Below, piece after piece: positions 25,819-34,502 of a stretch of 64,000 nucleotides of DNA. Within the stretch, counting starts at the first letter, position 1; every line of letters begins with the position of its first letter. Under the pieces are notes generated by a model. The model saw only the letters and a list, made by a program, of their open reading frames with translations, had not been told where the DNA came from and ran no database searches. Position numbers and translations under genes: made by a program. The stretch is from Pokkaliibacter sp. MBI-7. Lineage in GTDB: Bacteria > Pseudomonadota > Gammaproteobacteria > Pseudomonadales > Balneatricaceae. Location: contig NZ_JARVTG010000001.1 of assembly GCF_029846635.1 (NCBI RefSeq), forward strand, positions 124,001 to 188,000. Direction: 5' to 3'.

Positions 25819-27711
25819 TCAGTTGCCCACTCCCGCCTGACGCATCAGGTCGGTAATTTCCGGCAGGATGCTCATATCGTCGATGGTGGAAGGCGGGGTA
25901 TAGGGCTGGTTATCAGCGATCTTGCGCAGAATGGCGCGCAGGATCTTGCCGGAACGGGTCTTGGGCAGGCGCTGCACCACCACCGCTCGCTGGAAGCAGG
26001 CCAGTGCGCCAATATCCCTGCGTACCTTGGCGACCAGCTCTGCCTGCAAGGCTTCTGCAGTCAGGGTGGCATCGGCCTTGAGCACCACAAGCCCAACCGG
26101 CACCTGCCCTTTCAGTTCATCCGCCACGGCAATCACGGCGCATTCGGCGACGGCAGGATGGGCTGAAACGCATTCCTCCATCTCGCCGGTGGAGAGCCGA
26201 TGGCCCGCGACATTGATCACATCGTCGGTGCGGCCGGTGATAAAGACGTAGCCGTCCTCATCGATATAGCCGCCATCGCCGGTGTGGTAATAGCCGGGGA
26301 AGCGGGTCAGGTAGGAATCGATATAACGCCTGGGGTTGTTCCACACGCTCTGGGCGACGCCGGGCGGCATCGGCAAGCGGGCGACGATATAGCCGTTATC
26401 ACCTGCTTCGACCGGCTCGCCCTGCTCGTCCAGCACCATGACCTGATAGCCGGGCACGGGCACACAGGTTGAGCCAAGGCGTGTGGGCTTAGGGTCGAGG
26501 CCCATCAGTGGCGCGGTCATCGGCCAGCCGGTTTCGGTCTGCCACCAGTGGTCTACCACGGGTATCTGCAGGCGATTCGCCAGCCAGTGGTAGGTGGCCG
26601 AATCGAGCTTTTCCCCTGCCACAAACAGAGACTTGAGGCTGCTGAGGTTATAGCGCTGCATCAGCTCGCCTTCCGGGTCTTCCTTGCGGATGGCGCGGAA
26701 GGCCGTGGGTGCGGCGAACATGGCCTTGACCCGGTACTCTTCAATCACCCGCCAGAAGGTGCCGGCATCCGGTGTGCGCACCGGCTTGCCCTCGAAGAAC
26801 ACCACGGAGCAGCCGCCCATCAGCGGGCCGTAGACGATATAGGAATGCCCGACCGCCCAGCCGATGTCTGATACCGCCCACCAGGTATCACCGGGGTGCA
26901 TATCGTAGACGTAACGCAGGCCGAAGGTGACGCTGACCGCATGGCCACCGTTGTCACGCACAATGCCTTTGGGCAGGCCAGTGGTGCCGGAGGTATAGAG
27001 GATGTACAGCGGATCCGTCGCCGCAACCGGCACCGGTTCGAGGTCAGTGCTATGCCCCTGCTGGCAGGCGTACCAGTCAAGATCACGCCCTTCCTGCATG
27101 GCCGCTGTCGCCATCGGCCGCTGCAGCACGATGACTTTTTCCGGCTGATGGGTAGCCAGTTGCAGCGCCTCATCCACCAGCGGCTTGTATTCAATTACGC
27201 GGGTAAATTCGATACCGCAGGAGGCCGTGATCACCAGTCTGGGCGTGGCGTCATTGATGCGGATGGCCAGCTCGTTAGGGGCAAAGCCACCGAAGACCAC
27301 CGAATGCACCGCGCCAAGGCGGGCACAGGCGAGCATGGCCACTGCCGCTTCAGGCACCATCGGCATATAGATCACCACCCGGTCACCTTTCTCCACCCCC
27401 TGCGCACGCAGGGCGGAAGCCAGCTGGCACACCTGCTGTTTCAGCTGGTTGAAGGTGATGGCGGTTTTGGTTTCGGTCACCGGCGAGTCGTAATAGAGCG
27501 CCACCTGCTCGCCGCGGCCTTCTTCAATATTGCGGTCAACAGCGAGGTAGCAGGAGTTCAGTTCGCCATCCTGATACCAGCGATGGGTGCCGTCTGGCAT
27601 CGCGGTCAGTATCTGCTGGGGCGCCCTGAACCAGGCGATGTTTTCCGCCTGCTGTCGCCAGAACTGTTCAGGCTGGCTGATGGATTGCTGATAGATGTCT
27701 TCGTAGCGCAT
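25819..27711 (-). CDS. prpE: propionyl-CoA synthetase
   Basis: A 630-residue acyl-adenylate-forming enzyme that activates propionate (or similar short acids) to the CoA thioester via acyl-AMP. The N-terminal ACAS_N region (RYEDIYQQSISQPEQFW) and the AMP-binding motif YTSGTTGLPKG are clear, as are WWQTETGWP and the C-terminal catalytic/acetylation lysine in PKTRSGKILR. The length matches PrpE and the close relatives of AcsA. The ATG at 27711 has GAAGGGA upstream and is preferred to an upstream start. Its place between mmsB and the SDR in the valine operon fits recycling of the propionate end product. Confidence 0.88.
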   Translation of the reverse strand: MRYEDIYQQSISQPEQFWRQQAENIAWFRAPQQILTAMPDGTHRWYQDGELNSCYLAVDRNIEEGRGEQVALYYDSPVTETKTAITFNQLKQQVCQLASALRAQGVEKGDRVVIYMPMVPEAAVAMLACARLGAVHSVVFGGFAPNELAIRINDATPRLVITASCGIEFTRVIEYKPLVDEALQLATHQPEKVIVLQRPMATAAMQEGRDLDWYACQQGHSTDLEPVPVAATDPLYILYTSGTTGLPKGIVRDNGGHAVSVTFGLRYVYDMHPGDTWWAVSDIGWAVGHSYIVYGPLMGGCSVVFFEGKPVRTPDAGTFWRVIEEYRVKAMFAAPTAFRAIRKEDPEGELMQRYNLSSLKSLFVAGEKLDSATYHWLANRLQIPVVDHWWQTETGWPMTAPLMGLDPKPTRLGSTCVPVPGYQVMVLDEQGEPVEAGDNGYIVARLPMPPGVAQSVWNNPRRYIDSYLTRFPGYYHTGDGGYIDEDGYVFITGRTDDVINVAGHRLSTGEMEECVSAHPAVAECAVIAVADELKGQVPVGLVVLKADATLTAEALQAELVAKVRRDIGALACFQRAVVVQRLPKTRSGKILRAILRKIADNQPYTPPSTIDDMSILPEITDLMRQAGVGN

Positions 27712-27809
27712 GCGTAGTCCCTTCACTTCTTATTGTTGTCGCGTGAGGTCGCTCCGCCATTGGCGTTGGCATACAGACGGCGGAGCCCTGGTACTGCGGC
27801 TTGAACGGC

Positions 27810-28694
27810 TTACTGTTTAAAGAACTGATAGATACTGGAAAAGTCCAGCCGGCCATTGCCCTGTTTGGCGTGCAGGCTGAACAGGTTACGCGCCAGTGCC
27901 CCCATGGGTGTGGCTGACTGGCTGCCGAGGCTGACTTCCTGTGCCAGCCCGAGGTCTTTGACCATCAGATCGACCATAAAGCCGCCCTGATATTCGCGGC
28001 TGGCAGGGGCGTTTTCCATCACACCGGGGACAGGGTTATACAGCTCCAGCGCCCAGTTACGGCCAGAGCTGCTGACCATGATGTCGGACAGCACTTTGGG
28101 GTCGAGGCCGTTTTTGATACCCAGATTCAGTGCTTCTGCGGTGCCCGCCATCAGGATGCCCAGCATCATGTTGTTGCAGACCTTGGCGATCTGCCCGGCA
28201 CCGACTGAACCGGCATGGAAGATGTTCTTGCCCATGGCCTGCAGCACGGGCAGCGCATGGGCGAAGGCTTCATCACTACCGCCGACGATAAAGGTCAGCG
28301 TGCCTGCCGCAGCACCGGCTACCCCACCGGAGACCGGCGCATCAATAAACTGCAGCCCTTTGGACTCTGCCACCGCCGCGACTGTTTTCGCGGTATCGGC
28401 GTCGATAGTGCTGGAGTCGATGACCAGTGCGCCTTTACTGATCACGTCAAACAGGCCATCGCCACTGATATAGAGGCTTTCCACATGCCTGCCCGCCGGC
28501 AGCATGGAAATCACGATATCTGCGCCACTGACAGCGTCTTTAGCGCTGGTTGCCGCTCGGGCACCGGCTTCAGTGACTTTGGCCATGGCCTCGGGAAAGA
28601 GATCAAACACGCTGACGTTATGCCCGGCTTTAACCAGATTGACGGCCATCGGGCCGCCCATATTGCCAAGACCGATAAATCCGATAGTTGCCAT
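27810..28694 (-). CDS. mmsB: 3-hydroxyisobutyrate dehydrogenase
   Basis: A 294-residue β-hydroxyacid dehydrogenase that oxidises 3-hydroxyisobutyrate to methylmalonate semialdehyde with NAD+. The N-terminal Rossmann motif is GFIGLGNMGGPMAVNL (5-20). The substrate motif DAPVSGGVAGAAAGTL and the catalytic lysine in the GQIAKVCNNMMLG segment are intact. Length is normal for MmsB/HibD. It lies in the leftward valine operon, between the 153-bp repeat array (upstream) and prpE (98 bases downstream of its stop). Confidence 0.92.
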   Translation of the reverse strand: MATIGFIGLGNMGGPMAVNLVKAGHNVSVFDLFPEAMAKVTEAGARAATSAKDAVSGADIVISMLPAGRHVESLYISGDGLFDVISKGALVIDSSTIDADTAKTVAAVAESKGLQFIDAPVSGGVAGAAAGTLTFIVGGSDEAFAHALPVLQAMGKNIFHAGSVGAGQIAKVCNNMMLGILMAGTAEALNLGIKNGLDPKVLSDIMVSSSGRNWALELYNPVPGVMENAPASREYQGGFMVDLMVKDLGLAQEVSLGSQSATPMGALARNLFSLHAKQGNGRLDFSSIYQFFKQ

Positions 28695-28773
28695 TTTGGT
28701 GTCCTCACTTGTTGTTTTTGTTGTGGGTTAGCAGGTTGTTGTGAAGCTGTTTTGGGGATAGGTGTTGGGGTTT

Positions 28774-29427
28774 CCCCCCTCTCCCCCAGCCCCTCTCCCA
28801 CAAGGGGCGAGGGGAGTTAGTTCAGTATTCTTGCTTCGCTTCTGTGTTATATCTCAGCGCTATCGGTCAAAACACGACGGCTGCGATGCACTCAAAAGTC
28901 CCTCTCCCCTCGCGGGAGAGGGATTTAGGGTGAGGGGGAATCGCTCTACTCCCTCACTCCCGCAGGGAGTTAGTTCAGTATTCTTGCTTCGCTTCTGTGT
29001 TATCTCTCAGCGCTATCGGTCAAAACACGATGGCTGCGATGCACTCAAAAGTCCCTCTCCCCTCGCGGGAGAGGGATTTAGGGTGAGGGGGAACCGCTCG
29101 ACTCCCTCACGCCCGCCGGAAGTTAGTTCAGTATTCTTGCTTCGCTTCTGCGTTATCTCTCAGGGCTATCGGTCAAAACACGACGGCTGCGATGTACTCA
29201 AAAGTCCCTCCCCCCTCGCAGGAGAGGGATTTAGGGTGAGAGGGAACCGCTCGACTCCCTCACGCCCGCCGGAAGTTAGTTCAGTATTCCTGCTTCGCTT
29301 CTGCGTTATCTCTCAGCGCTATCGGTCAAAACACGACGGCTGCGATGTACTCAAAAGTCCCTCTCCCCTCGCAGGAGAGGGATTGAGGGAGATGAGGAAC
29401 CGCTCGACTCTCCCAGCCCTTGCAACG
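28774..29427. repeat. 153-bp tandem repeat, four copies
   Basis: Four head-to-tail copies with an exact 153-base period start at 28816, 28969, 29122 and 29275. The last one decays at its right end. Each unit contains a CCCTCTCCC...GGGAGAGGG palindrome. A lead-in at 28774-28815 closely resembles that of the 17.1-kb array. As 153 is a multiple of three, a plus-strand frame stays open through the array and gives a repetitive 51-residue peptide. It has no biological signs and I reject it as a gene. The array fills the gap between mmsB and the upstream hydrolase gene and supplies that hydrolase's last codons. Confidence 0.9.
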
Positions 29428-30538
29428 GGTGCGTTTGTGCGATCCAGGGGCTGACGAAATGTTCGCTGATCCACGCGGCGGGCACGGCTTCCACCGAGGC
29501 AAACTGCCATGCGGGGTTGCCGTCTTTCTCGATCAGCAGCGCACGCACGCCTTCGGCAAACTCGCCGTGGCTACAGCAATTGACCGAGACTACCAGCTCT
29601 TCGCGGAAGGTTTGTGCCAGCGACCAGTGCCTTGCGCGGTGCAGCTGCTCCCAGATCAGCACGGCGGAGGCCGGGCTGCCTTTGCGAACGCCTTTTACTG
29701 CCTGCTGCAACCAGGGGTCGTCGGTTTCCAGTGTGGCCAGCGCACTGTAGGCCGCCGTCGCGTGACCGTGATCCATCAGCTTGTTGATCTGATCCAGATG
29801 CTGACGCACGGGCGACAGGGGGATGGCTTCCCGGTGAGTTTCTTCCTTACTGCGCAGCCAGTCGTCCACCAGAGCTTCGTCGGCATGGCCACTGCCCTGC
29901 CACGGCAGGCTGACCATTTCGTCCAGTGTGGTTGCGCGCAGCTCGTTGGGCAGAAAGCGATCCGCCAGCCCGACAAACAGCGCATCACCGGCATTGATGG
30001 AAACACCGCTCAGGCCGAGGAACAGGCCGACGCGACCGGGCATCTTGTTGAGGAACCAGCTGCCACCCACATCCGGATAAAGGCCGATGGCGACTTCGGG
30101 CATGGCGATGCGGGATTTCTCCGTGACGATGCGAAAGCGTGCCCCGGACATCAGCCCCAGACCACCGCCCATCACAATGCCATGACCCCAGCAGATCAGC
30201 GGCTTATTGAAGGTGTGGATCAGATGATCAACCTGATACTCCAGCGTAAAGAAGCGCTCGGCATAGGGGTTACGCTGGCGGCCGCTTTCCTTAATGGACT
30301 CATACAAGCGGACAATATTGCCGCCGGCACAGAAGGCTTTCTCGCCACTGCCTTGCAGCCACACCGCGACGATACCGGGGTCGGCCTGCCAGCGCGGCAG
30401 CTGCTCCGCCAGCAGCTCAATCATTTCCAGACTGAGGGCATTGAGTGACTTTTCCGCATTCAGGGTCGCCACGCCAATGCGGTGGCCGCTCTGGGTGGGG
30501 CGTTCTTCAAACAGGATTGGCGCTTCCGGGCTGGTCAT
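29351..30538 (-). CDS. 3-hydroxyisobutyryl-CoA hydrolase
   Basis: A 395-residue enoyl-CoA hydratase/isomerase-fold protein of the HIBYL-CoA hydrolase type, which releases 3-hydroxyisobutyrate from its CoA ester in valine breakdown. The family oxyanion and substrate segments are visible (KAFCAGGNIVRLYES, GIVMGGGLGLMSGARFRIVTEKSRIAMPEVAIGLYPDVGGSWFL). A C-terminal helical half typical of this subgroup follows. The last about 15 residues (SSPSIPLLRGERDF) and the TGA stop are encoded inside copy 4 of the tandem repeat, so the natural C-terminus has been replaced or extended. The next gene upstream, the hydratase, is 21 bases away. Confidence 0.88.
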   Translation of the reverse strand: MTSPEAPILFEERPTQSGHRIGVATLNAEKSLNALSLEMIELLAEQLPRWQADPGIVAVWLQGSGEKAFCAGGNIVRLYESIKESGRQRNPYAERFFTLEYQVDHLIHTFNKPLICWGHGIVMGGGLGLMSGARFRIVTEKSRIAMPEVAIGLYPDVGGSWFLNKMPGRVGLFLGLSGVSINAGDALFVGLADRFLPNELRATTLDEMVSLPWQGSGHADEALVDDWLRSKEETHREAIPLSPVRQHLDQINKLMDHGHATAAYSALATLETDDPWLQQAVKGVRKGSPASAVLIWEQLHRARHWSLAQTFREELVVSVNCCSHGEFAEGVRALLIEKDGNPAWQFASVEAVPAAWISEHFVSPWIAQTHPLQGLGESSGSSSPSIPLLRGERDF

Positions 30539-30559
30539 ATCGGGCTCCTTTTCTGGCAG

Positions 30560-31357
30560 TTAGCGGTTTTTCCACTGTGGCTTGCGCTTCTCAAGAAAGG
30601 CATTCACCCCTTCTTTCTGGTCTTCGGTGCTGAACAGATCAAGGAAGTAATCCCGCTCCAGCGGCAACGCGGCACTGTGGGTACCCACGCGGGTATGCTG
30701 GATCAGCTTTTTGCAGGCCGTCACGGCAATCGGGCTCTGGGCAGCGACTCTGGCTGCCAGTGCCAGTGCGGCCTCCCGCGCGTTACCGTTGTCGACCACC
30801 TCTTCCACCAGCCCGATACGCTGGGCCAGTTCGGCGCCGACGCGCTCACCGCACAGAATCATGCGCTTGGCCCAGCCTTCGCCCACCAGACGGGTCAGGT
30901 TCTGCGTACCACCGGCACAGGGCAGCAAACCGACACTGGCTTCGGGCAGTGCCATCACGGCTTTTTGCTCTGCGATACGGATATCACAGGCCAGTGCCAC
31001 TTCCAGCCCGCCGCCCATGGCCCAGCCGTTGATAGCAGCGATGGAGACACCACGGAAGGCACTCAGGGTCTCAAAGGCTTCGCCAAACAGGCGGGCCATG
31101 CGATAGGCGCGCTCCTTGTTACCGTCGGCAAACAGGTTGAGGTCAGCACCCGCCGAGAAGAACTTTTCACTGTCGCTGGCCAGCACCAGCGCATACACCT
31201 CGGGGTCAGCGGCCAGTGCAGTGACGGTATCACGCAGGGCCAGCAGGCCTTCTTCAGTCCAGGTGTTGGCGGGAGGGTTGGTCATGATCACCAGTGCGGT
31301 GTGACCCTGCATTTCCACCAGCAGCTTGTCGGTCACGGGTAAGGTTGGAGCGGTCAT
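30560..31357 (-). CDS. enoyl-CoA hydratase (methacrylyl-CoA)
   Basis: A 265-residue crotonase-fold enzyme that should hydrate methacrylyl-CoA to 3-hydroxyisobutyryl-CoA. Oxyanion-hole segments are visible (SEKFFSAGADLN, AINGWAMGGGLEVALACDIRIAEQ) and the catalytic acid region PEASVGLLPCAGGTQNL is intact. The ATG at 31357 has AAGGAAGCC directly upstream. A longer TTG-initiated frame would overlap the dehydrogenase stop and is less likely. It sits between the acyl-CoA dehydrogenase and the hydrolase, which matches pathway order. Confidence 0.88.
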   Translation of the reverse strand: MTAPTLPVTDKLLVEMQGHTALVIMTNPPANTWTEEGLLALRDTVTALAADPEVYALVLASDSEKFFSAGADLNLFADGNKERAYRMARLFGEAFETLSAFRGVSIAAINGWAMGGGLEVALACDIRIAEQKAVMALPEASVGLLPCAGGTQNLTRLVGEGWAKRMILCGERVGAELAQRIGLVEEVVDNGNAREAALALAARVAAQSPIAVTACKKLIQHTRVGTHSAALPLERDYFLDLFSTEDQKEGVNAFLEKRKPQWKNR

Positions 31358-31413
31358 CGTGGCTTCCTTTTTATTGTTGTCGATCAACTCATGGAGGGGA
31401 TAAGCCGGGAGAC

Positions 31414-32571
31414 TCAACCCAGCTCAGCGGCCCCGTCTGCCAGCAGGCGACGGGCAATAATGACCCGCATGATTTCGTTAGTGCCTTCGAGAATCTGATG
31501 CACCCGGGTGTCGCGCACATGGCGCTCCATCGGGTATTCCTTGATGTAGCCATAGCCGCCGAACAGCTGCAGGGCGTTATTGCAGACCTCAAAGCCGACA
31601 TCGGTGGCAAAGCGCTTGGCCATGGCGCAGTAGGTGGTGGCATCGGGGTGTTTTTCATCCAGCTTGAAAGCGGCCATGCGCACCATCTGGCGGGCGGCGA
31701 TCAGCTCGGTGGCCATATCAGCCAGCTTGAACTGCAGCGCCTGAAAGGTCGCAATCTCTTTGCCGAACTGTTTGCGCTCATGCACGTACTGCAGAGCTTC
31801 GTTGAGCGCCTGCTGCGCTGTGCCGATGGAGCAGGTGGCGATGTTGATGCGACCACCGTCCAGCCCCATCATGGCGAACTTGAAGCCTTCCCCCTCAGAG
31901 CCCAGCAGGTTGGCAGCGGGAATGCGCACATCTTCAAAGGTCACCAGACGGGTCGGCTGACTGTTCCAGCCCATTTTTTCTTCCAGACGGCCGTAGACGA
32001 TGCCTGCACTGTCGGCTGGCACCATAAAGGCGGAGATGCCTTTCGGGCCTTCGCCCCCGGTTCTTGCCATCACCACCAGCACATCCGTCGAGCCCGCACC
32101 GGAGATAAACATTTTCGAGCCGTTCAGTACGTAGTCATCACCGTCGCGTTTGGCGCTGGTGCGCAGCGACGCCGCATCGGAACCGGCACCGGGTTCGGTC
32201 AGGCAGTAAGAACCAAGCTTCTGCCCGGCAGCCATCACCGGCACCAGCTCTGCCGCCAGCTCAGGGCGGGCAAAACGGGCAATCATCCAGGTGACCATGT
32301 TGTGAATGGTGAGATAGGCAGTGGTCGAGGTGCAGCCCATGGCCAGCTGTTCAAAAATCAGGCTGGAGTCCAGCCGCGACAGGCCAAGGCCACCCAGCTC
32401 TTCCGGGGTGTAAAGGCCGCAGAAGCCGAGTTCGCCAGCCTGTTTGATCACGTCTACGGGGAAATGATGCTCAGCATCCCAGCGGGCGGCATGGGGAGCC
32501 AGTTGTTCCATGGCAAACTGACGGGCCATGTCGACGAATGCTTGCTGTTCTTCGGTGAGATTGAAATTCAT
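31414..32571 (-). CDS. acyl-CoA dehydrogenase (isobutyryl-CoA)
   Basis: A 385-residue FAD enzyme with the three-domain acyl-CoA dehydrogenase fold. It probably oxidises isobutyryl-CoA to methacrylyl-CoA. The signatures YCLTEPGAGSDAASLRT and QLFGGYGYIKEYPMERHVRD are present. The catalytic glutamate sits in the usual C-terminal place (LEGTNEIMR), unlike isovaleryl-CoA dehydrogenase. AGAGGAAC lies 7 bases before the ATG. It is the first gene of the leftward valine operon. A LiuR-like dyad about 100 bases upstream provides the likely regulated promoter. Confidence 0.9.
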   Translation of the reverse strand: MNFNLTEEQQAFVDMARQFAMEQLAPHAARWDAEHHFPVDVIKQAGELGFCGLYTPEELGGLGLSRLDSSLIFEQLAMGCTSTTAYLTIHNMVTWMIARFARPELAAELVPVMAAGQKLGSYCLTEPGAGSDAASLRTSAKRDGDDYVLNGSKMFISGAGSTDVLVVMARTGGEGPKGISAFMVPADSAGIVYGRLEEKMGWNSQPTRLVTFEDVRIPAANLLGSEGEGFKFAMMGLDGGRINIATCSIGTAQQALNEALQYVHERKQFGKEIATFQALQFKLADMATELIAARQMVRMAAFKLDEKHPDATTYCAMAKRFATDVGFEVCNNALQLFGGYGYIKEYPMERHVRDTRVHQILEGTNEIMRVIIARRLLADGAAELG

Positions 32572-32659
32572 AAACAGGTTCCTCTCTGTTACCTGCTTGG
32601 CGGCCGGTATGACGGCTTCTTATCTTCCTGCCAAGGCGACGGTTGACGGCGTAATATCG

Positions 32660-32691
32660 TTTTTATTTTTTACCTTTACGTTAACGTCACC
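32660..32691 (-). promoter_or_regulatory. LiuR-like operator/promoter of valine operon
   Basis: On the minus strand, a GTGACG (32685-32690) and a TAAAAA (32660-32665) are separated by 19 bases. The dyad GACGTTAACGTAAAG lies across the -35 box and spacer. A 19-bp spacer with an internal dyad is typical of MerR-family promoters. The dyad matches the TTTACGTnnACGTAAA-like pattern known for LiuR. Distance to the acyl-CoA dehydrogenase ATG is about 90 bases. Confidence 0.65.
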
Positions 32692-32777
32692 TTGTACACC
32701 ATCCACTTCCCTGCTGTCCAGCTTTGGCCTGTTCCGAGGCCAGAGCCGGACAGCACAGTGGAATCAGTGCATTGGGA

Positions 32778-34310
32778 TCAGCGCAGATGAATGGAGGTAT
32801 TCACACCACCTGCTGGAATATCGGCATCAAACCAGCGGGCAGTGATGGTTTTGGTTTCGGTGTAGAAGCGCACCGCCTGCTTGCCGTAGGCATGCTGGTC
32901 ACCGTAGAACGAGCCTTTCCAGCCGGTGAAGGAGAAGAACGGCAGCGGTACTGGAATCGGAATATTGATACCCACCTGACCGACTTCGATTTCGTGCTGA
33001 TACTTGCGTGCCGCAGCGCCGCTGGCCGTGAAAATGGAAGTGCCATTACCGAAGGGGCTGGCATTGATCAGAGAGATCGCTTCATCGAGGTTATCGACTT
33101 CCACACAGCCGAGCACCGGGCCGAAGATTTCTTCTTTATAGATGGTCATTTCCGGCGTGACGCCACTGAACAGCGTTGGCCCGACCCAGTGGCCATTGGG
33201 ATAGCCTTCCACTTCACACTGTGAGCCATCCAGCAGGCAATTGGCTCCTTCGCGTTTGCCCATTTCGATCAGGCTGAGTATGCGTGACTTGGCGCGGGCA
33301 CTGATCTGCGGGCCATAGGCAGCAGCCGGGTCAGAGGTTGGGCCTGGGTGCACAGAGGCCATGGCTTCTTTCAGCTCGGGAATCCAGTCTTTAGCTTCGC
33401 CGACGAATACCGCCACGGAGATGGCCATGCAGCGCTGCCCGGCCGCACCCACGGAGGCACCGACCAGATTGTTGATCACCTGCTGTTTGTTGGCATCCGG
33501 CATGATCACCATGTGGTTCTTGGCACCGGCAAAGGCCTGCACTCGCTTCATATGATCGGTGCCAGTACGATAAACGTGCTGGCCTACGGCCACTGAGCCC
33601 ACGAAAGACACGGCCTTGATATCAGGATGGGTCAGCAGCGTATCGACCTGCTGCTTGCCGCCGTGCACTACCTGCAGTACGCCTTTGGGGGCGCCGGCCT
33701 CGACGAACAGCTCGGCAAGCCGGGTCGGGGTCATCGGGTCCTGCTCGGAGGGCTTGAGAATAAAGGTGTTACCGCAGGCAATGGCCATGGGGAACATCCA
33801 CAGCGGGATCATCGCCGGGAAGTTGAACGGGGTAATACCGGCACACACGCCCAGCGGCTGAATAAAGGAATAGGTATCAATGGCACGGGCGACGTTTTCT
33901 GCCGTTTCCCCCATCATCAGCGACGGTACGTTAGCCGCCTGCTCAACCACCTCGATACCACGCCAGACATCGCCCTTGGCATCTTCAAAGGTCTTGCCGG
34001 TTTCTTTGGCGAGAATCCCGGCCAGCTCATCGTGATGCTCTTTGAGCAGCGCCTGATAACGCATCATCAGACGAGCGCGCTCGGGTAAAGCGACTTCTTT
34101 CCAGATCCTGAATGCGGCTTTGGCACTGGCAATGGCCTGTTCCATTTCATCCGCGGTCGCGCAGGGGGCGTGGCACAGCACTTCGTCGGTCGCCGGGTTG
34201 GTCACGGCAATGCGCTCTGCGCTGGCACTCTGGCGGAACTCACCATCGATAAACAGGGGCACCATGCCGTCTTTATACAGACCATTACCTTGCTGATTGA
34301 CGTTGTTCAT
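32778..34310 (-). CDS. mmsA: methylmalonate-semialdehyde dehydrogenase (CoA-acylating)
   Basis: A 510-residue aldehyde dehydrogenase that converts methylmalonate semialdehyde to propionyl-CoA, CO2 and NADH. The CoA-acylating subgroup is shown by TPFNFPAMIPLWMFPMAIACGN and the catalytic cysteine in GAAGQRCMAISVAV. The family's glutamate of ordinary ALDHs is absent, as expected. The ATG at 34310 follows AAGGTG by 6 bases. A GTG three codons upstream overlaps that site. It is upstream of the valine operon (206-bp gap) and divergent from the AraC regulator, the mmsRAB-like layout of Pseudomonas. Confidence 0.93.
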   Translation of the reverse strand: MNNVNQQGNGLYKDGMVPLFIDGEFRQSASAERIAVTNPATDEVLCHAPCATADEMEQAIASAKAAFRIWKEVALPERARLMMRYQALLKEHHDELAGILAKETGKTFEDAKGDVWRGIEVVEQAANVPSLMMGETAENVARAIDTYSFIQPLGVCAGITPFNFPAMIPLWMFPMAIACGNTFILKPSEQDPMTPTRLAELFVEAGAPKGVLQVVHGGKQQVDTLLTHPDIKAVSFVGSVAVGQHVYRTGTDHMKRVQAFAGAKNHMVIMPDANKQQVINNLVGASVGAAGQRCMAISVAVFVGEAKDWIPELKEAMASVHPGPTSDPAAAYGPQISARAKSRILSLIEMGKREGANCLLDGSQCEVEGYPNGHWVGPTLFSGVTPEMTIYKEEIFGPVLGCVEVDNLDEAISLINASPFGNGTSIFTASGAAARKYQHEIEVGQVGINIPIPVPLPFFSFTGWKGSFYGDQHAYGKQAVRFYTETKTITARWFDADIPAGGVNTSIHLR

Positions 34311-34502
34311 ATCGGTCACCTTGGTTTGTTGTCATTATTTTCGGGTTGAAGCCGTGATCGCCGGGCGATCAGTTTGTCTCTGTTCGTGCGGTGATTTAAG
34401 CAGTTACTCAACCTTGGTGGGATTGATCAAATTGCTGCGCAGATGGACTATATTGCGGCTCTTGATATGCCACCCGCTTGATAAAAATAACGAGAAACAT
34501 GG

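Noticed and set aside
28816..29427. CRISPR-like array
   Set aside because: Whole 153-bp units repeat, including the would-be spacers, and there are no cas genes.
28762..29454. Plus-strand open frame of 230 residues with a 51-residue repeated peptide
   Set aside because: It exists only because the 153-bp tandem array has a period divisible by three. It has no ribosome site and no domain.
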